In this document: positions 25,337 to 33,116 of the stretch, piece after piece
Position numbering within the stretch: position 1 is the stretch's first letter
Layout of the letters: each line of letters opens with the position of its first letter
From: an uncultured Lachnospiraceae bacterium
GTDB lineage: Bacteria > Bacillota > Clostridia > Lachnospirales > Lachnospiraceae
Direction of reading: 5' to 3'
Length of the DNA stretch: 64,000 bases
NCBI GenBank assembly: GCA_958402795.1
Contig: CATXUX010000012.1
Location: 1 to 64,000 of the forward strand
Notes under the pieces: model-generated
Database searches by the model: none
What the model was told of the DNA's origin: nothing
The model's input: the letters and a program-made list of their open reading frames with translations, nothing else
Translations under genes and position numbers: made by a program

Positions 25337-25913
25337 TCGATCCTTCCTCCTTTCCTTTCGCATAATAATCATAGGTTTTTATCGTCATCGGATCTGCCGG
25401 ATTTCCTTTCTGCTCCAGATAATCCAATGTATTTTTGGCACATACGCTGACTGCATGATCCAGATCTGTAAACGCCAGCGTGCGTACTTCCGGAAGTCCC
25501 GGGATCATTTTCCGGTTTGGCTCAATATAATCAGCCAGATAGATGATCTTTTCCAGCGTCGTCATATCCGGACGTCCTGTCGTATGATAAAGGATGGCGT
25601 TTAAGATCCGTTCGTTATCAATCTGATATTCCTCTCTTGCCAGACATGCGCCAAGCCGGGCGTGGATTAGCGCCGGCATCTCCAGCTCAGATTCCGTCAG
25701 CTCGACATGGTGCTCTTTACATTGCTTGATCTGATCTTTTGTGGTTCCAAATTTTCCGCAGTCATGCAGAAGTCCGGCAAGCAGCGCTTCATTGATATCA
25801 TATGTGTAACGCATCGCCAGGGATGCTGCCGTGTACATGACTCCCTGGGTGTGCCGGTAGCGGTTCTTATCCAGTGTCTTTTCCAGTTTTTTACTGATTT
25901 TGTCCATATCCAT
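25314..25913 (-). CDS. yqeK: HD-domain Ap4A hydrolase YqeK
   Basis: A 199-residue HD-superfamily phosphohydrolase; family members cleave diadenosine tetraphosphate symmetrically. The metal motifs are H at RHTQGV, the HD pair in LLHDCGKFG, then PALIHARLGA and a D in YLADYIEPNR. It overlaps nadD by 23 bases and rsfS by 23 bases, so the three are translationally linked. Confidence 0.92.
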   Translation of the reverse strand: MDMDKISKKLEKTLDKNRYRHTQGVMYTAASLAMRYTYDINEALLAGLLHDCGKFGTTKDQIKQCKEHHVELTESELEMPALIHARLGACLAREEYQIDNERILNAILYHTTGRPDMTTLEKIIYLADYIEPNRKMIPGLPEVRTLAFTDLDHAVSVCAKNTLDYLEQKGNPADPMTIKTYDYYAKGKEEGSNETECIQ

Positions 25914-26508
25914 ACAGATGATGCTCCTTTATATAGTCTGCCACCGACGCCGGCACCATATAGTAGATGCTCTGCCCTCTCGCCGCGCGGCGCCGGATCG
26001 TAGTCGATGAAATTTCCAGCAGCGGCGCGCGCAGAAGTTCGATCTTTGCACCGTACCTGTGTTTCAGATAATCAATCTGTGCCAGCATGTCCGCCACATC
26101 CTTATCATCACGCATTGCGGCGAGAATGGTACAGGTCGGGAAGATCTCCCGGTAATACCGCCACTGTTCAATTGTGAACAAGGAATCTGCACCGAGGATG
26201 AAATAAAAATCATACTCCGGGTAGAGTGCGCCCAGTTCCTGCATCGTCTTGTATGTGTAGGAATGCCCGGTGGCTTTTGCCTCGTGGAGACATAATTTGA
26301 AATGCGGGGCGTCCGAAATGGCAAGCCGGACCATCTCAACCCGGTGCCGCAGAGCTTCCTCGCCTTCTTTTGTCTGCTTGTGCGGAGGGTTTCCATTCGG
26401 CAGAAACCAGATTTCATCAAGGGCAAAATCCTCGTAAGCAAATTGTCCGAGCAGGAGATGTCCGATGTGGATCGGATCAAACGTCCCGCCCATAATTCCG
26501 ATTTTCAT
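25891..26508 (-). CDS. nadD: Nicotinate-nucleotide adenylyltransferase NadD
   Basis: A 205-residue nucleotidyltransferase that makes deamido-NAD from nicotinate mononucleotide and ATP. It has the GGTFDPIHIGHLLL motif at residues 6-19, with the nucleotide-binding HxGH pair, and the C-terminal ISSTTIRRR motif. It is 13 bases after yhbY and overlaps yqeK. Confidence 0.96.
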   Translation of the reverse strand: MKIGIMGGTFDPIHIGHLLLGQFAYEDFALDEIWFLPNGNPPHKQTKEGEEALRHRVEMVRLAISDAPHFKLCLHEAKATGHSYTYKTMQELGALYPEYDFYFILGADSLFTIEQWRYYREIFPTCTILAAMRDDKDVADMLAQIDYLKHRYGAKIELLRAPLLEISSTTIRRRAARGQSIYYMVPASVADYIKEHHLYGYGQNQ

Positions 26509-26521
26509 TGTTTTTCGTCAC

Positions 26522-26812
26522 CTATGGTAAAATAATTTTCTTCTTATCCTCTTTGCCTTCCCGATAGAGAACAATTTTTTTGCCGATCACCTGGACCACT
26601 TCGGATCTGGTCCGCATGGCGATTGTTTCCGCCAGTTCTCTCGGATCGTCCGCACAATTCTGCAGTACGCTGATCTTGATCAGTTCTCTTGCGTCCAGCG
26701 CCTCAGAAATTGCCTGCGTCAGTCCCGGATTCATGCTGGATTTTCCAATCTGGAAGATCGGATCAATATTCATGGCAAGGCTTTTCAGATAGGCTCTTTG
26801 CTTTGAAGTCAT
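26522..26812 (-). CDS. yhbY: CRM-domain RNA-binding protein YhbY
   Basis: A 96-residue CRM-domain protein associated with ribosome assembly. It has the N-terminal LKSLAMNIDPIFQIGKS region, where the family GxxG loop is GKSSMNPG, and RELIKISVLQNC. It sits between obgE and nadD, the standard order in Bacillota. Confidence 0.93.
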   Translation of the reverse strand: MTSKQRAYLKSLAMNIDPIFQIGKSSMNPGLTQAISEALDARELIKISVLQNCADDPRELAETIAMRTRSEVVQVIGKKIVLYREGKEDKKKIILP

Positions 26813-26826
26813 GACTTCTCTCCTTC

Positions 26827-28110
26827 TTACTTATAATAGTCAAATTGCAGACCGTACATTCTTACAGTATCTCCTTCCTGGATCCCGGCAGCCTCCAGAT
26901 CATCGAGAATCCCGGTTTCTTTTAAGAAACGCTGGAAAAATGCAAATCCCTTCTCGGAATCGAGATTGGTATAACCAAGCATCTTGTCGATCTTCGGGCC
27001 TTCTACCACGTACATTCCGTCTTCGACCGTAACGGTATACGGAAGTTCCTCGTAGATCAATTCGTCCTCCGGAAAATATTCCTGCGTAAAGACGGTCGTT
27101 TCTGTCCCGATTTTTTCGACCTCTTCACTGACATAATACAGAAGTTCACGGATCCCGTCTCCTGTAACGCCGGAAATCGGAAATACTTTGATTCCTTTTG
27201 GCTCAAATTCTGAGCGCAGCCGTTCAATGGGATCTTCGTCACCCGGATAGATCAAATCCGTTTTGTTGGCTGCGATCACCTGCGGACGTCCGGCTATTTC
27301 GGGATTATAGGAACGCAGTTCTGCGTTAATCTTATAAATATCATCAACGGGATCACGTCCTTCGCTTCCTGCCGCGTCTACAACGTGGATCATCACTTTC
27401 GTCCGCTCAATGTGGCGTAAGAATTCGTGCCCCAGGCCGTTTCCCTCAGAGGCTCCCTCGATCAGGCCGGGAATATCTGCCATGACAAATCCTTTGCCGT
27501 TATCCAGATCAACGACTCCCAGATTTGGAGTCAGCGTAGTAAAGTGATAATTTGCAATTTTAGGCTCTGCATTTGATACGCGGGATAAAAGAGTGGATTT
27601 TCCGACATTTGGAAAACCAATCAGTCCTACGTCGGCAATGACTTTCAGCTCCAGCGTCACTTCCAGCTCCATGGCAGGCTTTCCGGGTTGTGCGTATTTG
27701 GGAACCTGCATGGTTGCCGTAGCAAAATGCTGGTTCCCGAGACCGCCTTTTCCGCCTTTCAGCACGATCTGGCGCTGGTTTTCACCCGACATATCCGCGA
27801 TGACTTTTCCGGTGGAGGCTTCTTTGATCACAGTACCCTCAGGAACTTTGAGTACCAGATCTTTTCCGTCTTTTCCGTGACACCGGCGCTTGCCGCCCGG
27901 TTCTCCGTCTCCTGCAGCAAACTTGCGTCTGTGCCGGTAGTCATAAAGCGTATTTAATCCTTTATCGACCTCAAAGACAAGATCTCCGCCTTTTCCGCCG
28001 TCTCCGCCGTCCGGACCGCCGTTCGCCACGTATAATTCGCGGCGGAAACTGCAATGTCCGTCTCCGCCCTTGCCGGACCGGATATAGATTTTTGCTCTGT
28101 CTGCAAACAT
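26827..28110 (-). CDS. obgE: Ribosome-assembly GTPase ObgE
   Basis: A 427-residue Obg-type GTPase with all three domains: the glycine-rich Obg fold at about residues 1-158 (SGKGGDGHCSFRRE, GGPDGGDGG), the G domain at about 159-330 (GFPNVGKSTLL, DIPGLIEGA, NKTD), and a C-terminal OCT domain from about 345 (YTVTVEDGMYVVEGP), which is characteristic of Gram-positive Obg. It acts on the large subunit. A terminator precedes it after rpmA, so it may need readthrough or its own promoter. Confidence 0.97.
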   Translation of the reverse strand: MFADRAKIYIRSGKGGDGHCSFRRELYVANGGPDGGDGGKGGDLVFEVDKGLNTLYDYRHRRKFAAGDGEPGGKRRCHGKDGKDLVLKVPEGTVIKEASTGKVIADMSGENQRQIVLKGGKGGLGNQHFATATMQVPKYAQPGKPAMELEVTLELKVIADVGLIGFPNVGKSTLLSRVSNAEPKIANYHFTTLTPNLGVVDLDNGKGFVMADIPGLIEGASEGNGLGHEFLRHIERTKVMIHVVDAAGSEGRDPVDDIYKINAELRSYNPEIAGRPQVIAANKTDLIYPGDEDPIERLRSEFEPKGIKVFPISGVTGDGIRELLYYVSEEVEKIGTETTVFTQEYFPEDELIYEELPYTVTVEDGMYVVEGPKIDKMLGYTNLDSEKGFAFFQRFLKETGILDDLEAAGIQEGDTVRMYGLQFDYYK

Positions 28111-28142
28111 ATCGTTTCCTTTCTTTTTCCTGTTAGACTTAG

Positions 28143-28175
28143 AAAAAAAGGCAGGAAAATAATTCCTGCCTTTCT
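28143..28175 (-). terminator. Terminator after rpmA
   Basis: On the minus strand aggcaggaa (start near 28172) pairs with ttcctgcct, and the latter is followed by at least seven T. It ends the rplU-prp-rpmA unit before obgE. Confidence 0.88.
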
Positions 28176-28185
28176 GAACGGATGA

Positions 28186-28470
28186 TTATTCAGCAACCGG
28201 ATAGATAGAAACCTGTTTCTTATCTCTTCCTTTTCTTTCAAATCTTACAACACCATCTGTCAGTGCATACAGCGTGTCATCTCCGCCGCGTCCTACATTT
28301 ACGCCCGGATGGATCTTCGTCCCGCGCTGTCTGTAGAGGATGTTTCCTGCCTTTACAAACTGTCCGTCAGCTCTCTTGGCGCCTAATCTCTTAGACTCGG
28401 AATCACGTCCGTTCTTTGTGGAACCTACTCCCTTTTTATGAGCGAAAAACTGAAGGTTTAAATTCATCAT
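28186..28470 (-). CDS. rpmA: Ribosomal protein bL27 with cleavable N-terminal extension
   Basis: A 94-residue L27. It begins MMNLNLQFFAHKKG. In Bacillota lacking the short form, this extension is cut after the FF by the protease Prp, encoded directly upstream, so that the mature end starts at Ala10 next to the peptidyl-transferase centre. The rest (STKNGRDSESKRLGAKRADGQ) is standard. The ribosome binding site is aaggaggtg. Either of the two initial ATGs could be used. Confidence 0.97.
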   Translation of the reverse strand: MMNLNLQFFAHKKGVGSTKNGRDSESKRLGAKRADGQFVKAGNILYRQRGTKIHPGVNVGRGGDDTLYALTDGVVRFERKGRDKKQVSIYPVAE

Positions 28471-28474
28471 TTCG

Positions 28475-28807
28475 TTACACCTCCTTGAAAATAATGTCGA
28501 TATATGATTCGTAACTGTCGCTCTCCTCCATGTTCTGCAACCCCAGAATCATGGTATCCATCAACAGCTTCGCGTCGTGACCGGGTCTGCTCAGAAAACG
28601 GAAACGAATCATTCCTGCTTCTTCATCGCTGATACAGCTTGTCTCTTCATCGGTAAACGCTTCGATTGCATTGAGCGTATTGATGATCAGAATGGATGCT
28701 GCCGCACAAACAATATCCTGCCCGTCTTCGGCATATCCTGCGTGTCCTTCTGTATCAAATCCCGTATACGACTGACTGTCATCTGCATAAACGGTGATCC
28801 GGATCAT
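28475..28807 (-). CDS. prp: Ribosomal-processing cysteine protease Prp
   Basis: A 110-residue protease (YsxB family) that removes the N-terminal extension of L27. The catalytic pair is His22 and Cys34 in GHAGYAEDGQDIVCAA (residues 21-36). It lies between rplU (2 bases away) and rpmA (4 bases away), the conserved rplU-prp-rpmA order in Bacillota. Confidence 0.95.
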   Translation of the reverse strand: MIRITVYADDSQSYTGFDTEGHAGYAEDGQDIVCAAASILIINTLNAIEAFTDEETSCISDEEAGMIRFRFLSRPGHDAKLLMDTMILGLQNMEESDSYESYIDIIFKEV

Positions 28808-28809
28808 AA

Positions 28810-29118
28810 TTATGCATTGATCTTGTCGATCTTCACCGCTGTGTACTGCTGTCTGTGACCATTCTTTTTGTGGTATCCGGTCTTTCTCTTATACTTGTAA
28901 ACGGTCACTTTTCTGCCCTTGCCGTCTCCGATCACGGATGCGGTAACGGTTGCCCCGTCTACAGTAGGTGTTCCGACAACCAGCTTGTCATCGTTTACTG
29001 CAAGCACCTGGTCAAAGGTATAAGTCTCTCCGGCTTCCACACCAAGCTTCTCTACTTTAATGATATCGCCTTCAGCTACTTTGTACTGTTTACCACCTGT
29101 TGCTATAATCGCGTACAT
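28810..29118 (-). CDS. rplU: Ribosomal protein bL21
   Basis: A 102-residue L21 that binds 23S rRNA early in assembly. It has MYAIIATGGKQYKV at the start and YKRKTGYHKKNGHRQ near the end, both diagnostic. It is the first gene of the operon with prp and rpmA, preceded by aggaggtg, a probable L21 leader RNA and a strong promoter. Confidence 0.98.
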   Translation of the reverse strand: MYAIIATGGKQYKVAEGDIIKVEKLGVEAGETYTFDQVLAVNDDKLVVGTPTVDGATVTASVIGDGKGRKVTVYKYKRKTGYHKKNGHRQQYTAVKIDKINA

Positions 29119-29206
29119 ATGGCACCTCCTGTTATCATTACTCGCCAGCTTCGGTGTCTGTATCAGTCTCTCATACAGAGCTTGTAAACCTCGCTGCGCG
29201 GCATAC
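29119..29206 (-). promoter_or_regulatory. Probable L21 leader RNA (rplU 5' untranslated region)
   Basis: The transcript between the promoter and rplU is about 88 bases and forms plausible stems: agctctgtatgagagactgatacagac contains ctgtat/atacag arms, and the cgccagc side can pair with gctggcg-like bases near 29144-29151. Position and size fit the Gram-positive L21 leader, where excess L21 is thought to repress its own operon. The family assignment rests on context and was not tested with a covariance model. Confidence 0.55.
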
Positions 29207-29212
29207 TATTAA

Positions 29213-29241
29213 AATATAACACCCGTTTTCCATAAAGTCAA
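29213..29241 (-). promoter_or_regulatory. Strong sigma-A promoter of rplU operon
   Basis: Read on the minus strand, the -35 is ttgact (29236-29241), the spacer is 17 bases and the -10 is tatatt (29213-29218). Confidence 0.85.
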
Positions 29242-29265
29242 GTGTTTTAAAAAAACTTATGAAAT

Positions 29266-29688
29266 TTACTTTGCCTGGGTGTTCAGTTCCTGCAGTCTGT
29301 TGTAGCAATATTCGATAATGCTTTTTCGTGTGACGATTCCGATGAACTTGTTCTGATCGTCGATGACCGGAACAAAGTTCTGGTCCATTGCTTTGCGGAT
29401 CAAATCTTCCATATCACAGTCTGCGCGAACGGCGTCATAGTCTGCACGTCTGGGGAAGTCCCGTATAAAGATATTCTCCGCTTTTTTCAGGTTCATTTTC
29501 TTATAATCCTTGATTCCCCAGAGCAGGTCGCCTTCTGTCATGGTGCCGACATACTCTCCTGCTTCGTTCAGCATCGGAATGGACGCATACTTGTGATATT
29601 CCATTGTCTCAAGGACCTGTCTCAGGGTGCAGTGGTCGTAAATATATGCTACTTCACTTTTCGGTTTCAAAAAAAATAAAATATTCAT
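29266..29688 (-). CDS. CBS domain pair protein
   Basis: A 140-residue protein consisting almost wholly of two CBS motifs (about 9-60, ending GTMTEGDLLWGI, and about 75-132, with VPVIDDQNKFIGIVTRKSII). Such stand-alone pairs bind adenine nucleotides and often act as energy sensors for a partner protein. The partner is unknown. It is 27 bases downstream of the aspartate kinase gene, so it may be cotranscribed with it. Confidence 0.85.
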   Translation of the reverse strand: MNILFFLKPKSEVAYIYDHCTLRQVLETMEYHKYASIPMLNEAGEYVGTMTEGDLLWGIKDYKKMNLKKAENIFIRDFPRRADYDAVRADCDMEDLIRKAMDQNFVPVIDDQNKFIGIVTRKSIIEYCYNRLQELNTQAK

Positions 29689-29715
29689 ATCAGGTATCTC
29701 TTACTCCCAATTGCT

Positions 29716-31035
29716 TTATATCTGTGTGTCGACAAAAATCTGATACAGCGCACGGATCGCATTTTTAAAATCATCGTGCCGGACGCCGATGATGATATTG
29801 AGCTCGCTGGAACCCTGGTCGATCATCTTTACATTGATGTGCGCATGGGCAAGGGCGGAAAAGATCCTGCCTGCGGTACCTCTGGTAGCGCGCATCCCGC
29901 GTCCTACGACGGCAATCAGCGCAAGATCGGATTCCAGTTCAATATGATCCGGCTGTACTGCCTTGTGGATTCCGGCGATCACCTGCTGCTCTTTTTCTTC
30001 AAATTCGTCTTTGTGGACAAAGATGGTCATCGTATCGATTCCGGACGGCATATGTTCAATGGAAATGCCGTTGTCCTCAAACACCTGAAGAACCTTCCGG
30101 CAGAATCCGATCTCGGAGTTCATCATTGCCTTTTCAATCGTAATAGAAGCAAATCCGTCGTTCCCCGCAATTCCCGTGATCGTATATTTCGGCTGGCGGC
30201 AGGTGGCTTCCACGATCAGCGTTCCCTTCTCTTCCGGAGCGTTTGTGTTCCGGATATTGATCGGGATCCCTGCTTTTCTGACCGGGAAAATGGCATCTTC
30301 ATGCAGGACGCTTGCCCCCATATAAGAAAGCTCACGCAGTTCCTTATACGTGATCGTTTCGATCGCTTTCGGATTCTTTACGATACGCGGATCTGCAACG
30401 AGAAATCCGGACACATCCGTCCAGTTCTCATAGAGGTCGGCATTGACCGCGAGCGCGACCAGAGAACCGCTTACGTCGGAACCGCCGCGGGAAAAGGTCA
30501 CAACCGTTCCGTCTTCTGTCGCACCGTAAAAGCCGGGAATCACAGCGCCGGTGGAATCTTTCAGCCGCTCGGAAAGAAGCACGTTTGTCGTCACATCATC
30601 AAAAGAATAATCTTCATGAAAACGGACCACCTCTGCTGCATCGATAAACTCATATCCAAGGTATGCAGCCATCACCTTTCCATTCAGGTACTCTCCGCGG
30701 GACGCTGCATAATCCCGCCCGATCTTCCTGCCGAAATTCTCCCGGATGATCTCAAAATCCTGATCCAGAGACAGCGTAAGTCCAAGACCATCTATGATCT
30801 CCTGATATCTGGCGTGGATTTCATCAAGCTGTGCCGTGAACTTCTTCTCACGGATTGCCGCGCCATAACAACTGTACAGCATATCGGTGACTTTTGTATC
30901 GCCCAAGAAACGCTTTCCGGGCGCCGACGGAACTACGAATATTCTTGACGGATCGGAGCGGATGATCTTCCCCACCTTTTGAAACTGCTCCGCGCTTGCG
31001 AGGGAACTTCCTCCGAATTTTACTACTTTTTTCAT
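29716..31035 (-). CDS. lysC: Aspartate kinase
   Basis: A 439-residue aspartokinase, the first step from aspartate to lysine, threonine and methionine. The start MKKVVKFGGSS at 31035 follows ggaggataaaagg; an upstream in-frame ATG overlaps that ribosome binding site. The kinase domain holds KFGGSSLAS, FSRGGSDVSGSL and the tail IPINIRNTNAPEEKGT. Two ACT domains follow from about residue 295 (SITIEKAMMNSEIGF ... ALIAVVGRGM), implying feedback control by an amino acid. The gene has its own strong promoter. Confidence 0.93.
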   Translation of the reverse strand: MKKVVKFGGSSLASAEQFQKVGKIIRSDPSRIFVVPSAPGKRFLGDTKVTDMLYSCYGAAIREKKFTAQLDEIHARYQEIIDGLGLTLSLDQDFEIIRENFGRKIGRDYAASRGEYLNGKVMAAYLGYEFIDAAEVVRFHEDYSFDDVTTNVLLSERLKDSTGAVIPGFYGATEDGTVVTFSRGGSDVSGSLVALAVNADLYENWTDVSGFLVADPRIVKNPKAIETITYKELRELSYMGASVLHEDAIFPVRKAGIPINIRNTNAPEEKGTLIVEATCRQPKYTITGIAGNDGFASITIEKAMMNSEIGFCRKVLQVFEDNGISIEHMPSGIDTMTIFVHKDEFEEKEQQVIAGIHKAVQPDHIELESDLALIAVVGRGMRATRGTAGRIFSALAHAHINVKMIDQGSSELNIIIGVRHDDFKNAIRALYQIFVDTQI

Positions 31036-31084
31036 CCTTTTATCCTCCATGTACGTTCTTCTCTTCCTTTACTTTCGGTCTTTT

Positions 31085-31113
31085 ATTATAACCGCTGGAG
31101 AAAAACTTGTAAA
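31085..31113 (-). promoter_or_regulatory. Sigma-A promoter of the aspartate kinase gene
   Basis: On the minus strand the -35 is tttaca (31108-31113) and the -10 is a perfect tataat (31085-31090), separated by 17 bases. Confidence 0.8.
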
Positions 31114-31121
31114 TCTATTCT

Positions 31122-32354
31122 TTATGACTTTTTTGTTAAAATGTGATGCTCCGCTCCCTGTGCTATCTGCCTTACAGATTCATGCAGTGGTTTCCGAAGC
31201 TTCCTGCGTGTTACTTCTACAAGCTGCAGGCCGGTCACGTCGACCACGGTTGTCTGAATGGGATCTTTTGCTGTTTCCTGCTTTAGCGTCCGAAGAAGCG
31301 TTTGCGTCTGTTCCTCGGTCTGCATATTGATGAAGTCAATGACAATGATCCCGGACAAGTTGCGCAGTCTGAGCTGCTTTGCAATCTCCTTTGCCGCCTC
31401 CAGATTGGTCTGCAGATACGTCTCGGAAGGCTGTTTTTTTGAAGTGGATTTTCCGGAGTTTACATCAATGACCGTCAGTGCTTCTGTCGGCTGGATGACC
31501 AGATAGCCGCCATGTTTCAGCCACACATGCTGGGAGAGCGCCCGCTCACGCTGCGTAGGAATCCGGTAAAGCTGTGCAAGAGGCAGCAGCGGATCATCGT
31601 ACAGACGGAGTTTTTCCAGCAATTCGGGTTGTTCCGTGCGAAAATATGACTCGAGTTCTGCAAACAGTTCATCGTCTTCCACAAGAATCTCTGAGAGGTC
31701 TTCGGTATACACATTCTTCAATCCGGTCAGATAAGGCTGCGGAGCGGCTTCCAGACAGGAAAAGCAGGTCCGGTAAGGCGCGGTCTCCCGGATGTGCAGA
31801 TAACGCGACCGGAGCTGTCGGATTTCCGCCAGCACTTCTTCAAATGACACATTTTTTGCATTTGTCCGGACAATCAGACCATATTCACTGTTTTGAAATT
31901 CCTGAAGCCGTTCCCGGTATTCCTCCCGCATGGAACGTGGTAATTTGGAAGAAACACCGATCCGTGTATTTCCGGTCGTAAGAACGGCGTACCGTCCGGT
32001 AAAATTCAGATTGCTGCTGACAGTCGGAGCCTTTGTTTTTGCTGCTTCCCGGCTGATCTGGACGATCAGCTCATCCCCGGCACACAACGGCTGTTTTCCT
32101 GTTTTTTTTGAAAAAACGGCCGTCTTTGCCTGGCTGATGTCGTAGTAACAGTTCACCCCGCCGATGTCGATAAATGCAGCCCCGATATTGGCTGCGACAT
32201 TCTGTACCCTTCCGATATAGATATTCCCGAGAGCCGGTTCCGTCTGCGGGGATTCTTCCGGGACGTCACAGTGCAGTTCGATCAATTCCTGATTTTCAAG
32301 AAGGCAGGTCCAGACCGCCCTCTCCTCTTTCAGCATGAGAATTTTGCGTTCCAT
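31122..32354 (-). CDS. rng: Ribonuclease E/G family endoribonuclease, short form
   Basis: A 410-residue RNase G-type enzyme that cuts single-stranded RNA and helps process rRNA. It has an S1 domain at about 36-120 (GNIYIGRVQNVAANIGAAFIDI), a high-identity core with GGYLVIQPTEALTVIDVNSG, which holds the first catalytic Asp, and IIVIDFINM with the second. It ends soon after TRRKLRKPLHES and lacks the CPxC zinc-link motif that joins subunits in E. coli RNase G and E. Location beside the paired radical-SAM genes is typical of Clostridia. Confidence 0.9.
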   Translation of the reverse strand: MERKILMLKEERAVWTCLLENQELIELHCDVPEESPQTEPALGNIYIGRVQNVAANIGAAFIDIGGVNCYYDISQAKTAVFSKKTGKQPLCAGDELIVQISREAAKTKAPTVSSNLNFTGRYAVLTTGNTRIGVSSKLPRSMREEYRERLQEFQNSEYGLIVRTNAKNVSFEEVLAEIRQLRSRYLHIRETAPYRTCFSCLEAAPQPYLTGLKNVYTEDLSEILVEDDELFAELESYFRTEQPELLEKLRLYDDPLLPLAQLYRIPTQRERALSQHVWLKHGGYLVIQPTEALTVIDVNSGKSTSKKQPSETYLQTNLEAAKEIAKQLRLRNLSGIIVIDFINMQTEEQTQTLLRTLKQETAKDPIQTTVVDVTGLQLVEVTRRKLRKPLHESVRQIAQGAEHHILTKKS

Positions 32355-32372
32355 AATCTTTTCTCCGTACTT

Positions 32373-33116
32373 TTACGAAATCTCTGTGCCGAGAGATTCC
32401 AGCGTTACCAGTTGTTGTCCTCCATCCGGTGTGGGGGCGTTCGCATACAATTCGGTCCGGTGATAGTGAAATGCAATGTCTGTTTCACAGATTCCTGCAA
32501 ATCTGCAGAATGCAGACATGACCAGATCAGGCTTCAGGTTTTCCACACTGCCTGCGGCAAGCCGCATACGGATCCGGTCGCCGGATGATTCGTAAAAAAT
32601 AAAATCTGAGTCTGCCGGACATACTTCCATATGATAGATCATCGGACGGATATCCGTCAGTTTCTCACTGCGCTTCGTCTGCTTTACAATGAGAATCTCC
32701 GTCTGATGGATAAATGCATCTAAAAGATCCGGAAGCTGTTCAGGAAAGCTTCCTATCCGGACGGAAACTTCATAGTCTGCCGCGGCGACGATCGCCATGC
32801 CGGTTGCTTTCTTTTCGTCGGATATCTGCCGGAAGCCTGTCACAGTGATTCCTTCTGTGCCGACGTCGTTCATTCGCCTGACAGCCTCTTCGCTTGCCAC
32901 GGGTTCTGTCAGTTCCATGTCAAAATATTCGCCTTCGCTTGTCAGACCGATCCCGAGCGGACTGGCGAAAGACATGATCATATGCGGACTGTAACCGCTG
33001 GTAAACGCAACCGGGATCTCTGCGCGGCGGATCACTTTCTGGAAATACCGCATGACATCCAGATGTCCGAGAAACCGCAGCGGCCCGTATTTTTGAAATT
33101 TTACTCGTACTTTCAT
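32373..33116 (-). CDS. Radical-SAM-associated protein (TIGR03936/DUF2344)
   Basis: A 247-residue protein with the family start VRVKFQKYGPLRFLGHLDVMRYFQK and SPHMIMSFASPLGIG. It has no radical-SAM cysteine motif itself. It overlaps the preceding radical-SAM gene by 4 bases and the two occur together, sometimes fused, in many Clostridia. The joint function is unknown; the nearby RNase G and ribosomal protein genes hint at RNA or ribosome modification. Confidence 0.88.
   Translation of the reverse strand: MKVRVKFQKYGPLRFLGHLDVMRYFQKVIRRAEIPVAFTSGYSPHMIMSFASPLGIGLTSEGEYFDMELTEPVASEEAVRRMNDVGTEGITVTGFRQISDEKKATGMAIVAAADYEVSVRIGSFPEQLPDLLDAFIHQTEILIVKQTKRSEKLTDIRPMIYHMEVCPADSDFIFYESSGDRIRMRLAAGSVENLKPDLVMSAFCRFAGICETDIAFHYHRTELYANAPTPDGGQQLVTLESLGTEIS

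Noticed and set aside
29776..30948. 390-residue open frame on the plus strand
   Set aside because: It is antisense to aspartate kinase, has unnatural composition rich in His, Arg and Cys, and lacks a ribosome binding site.
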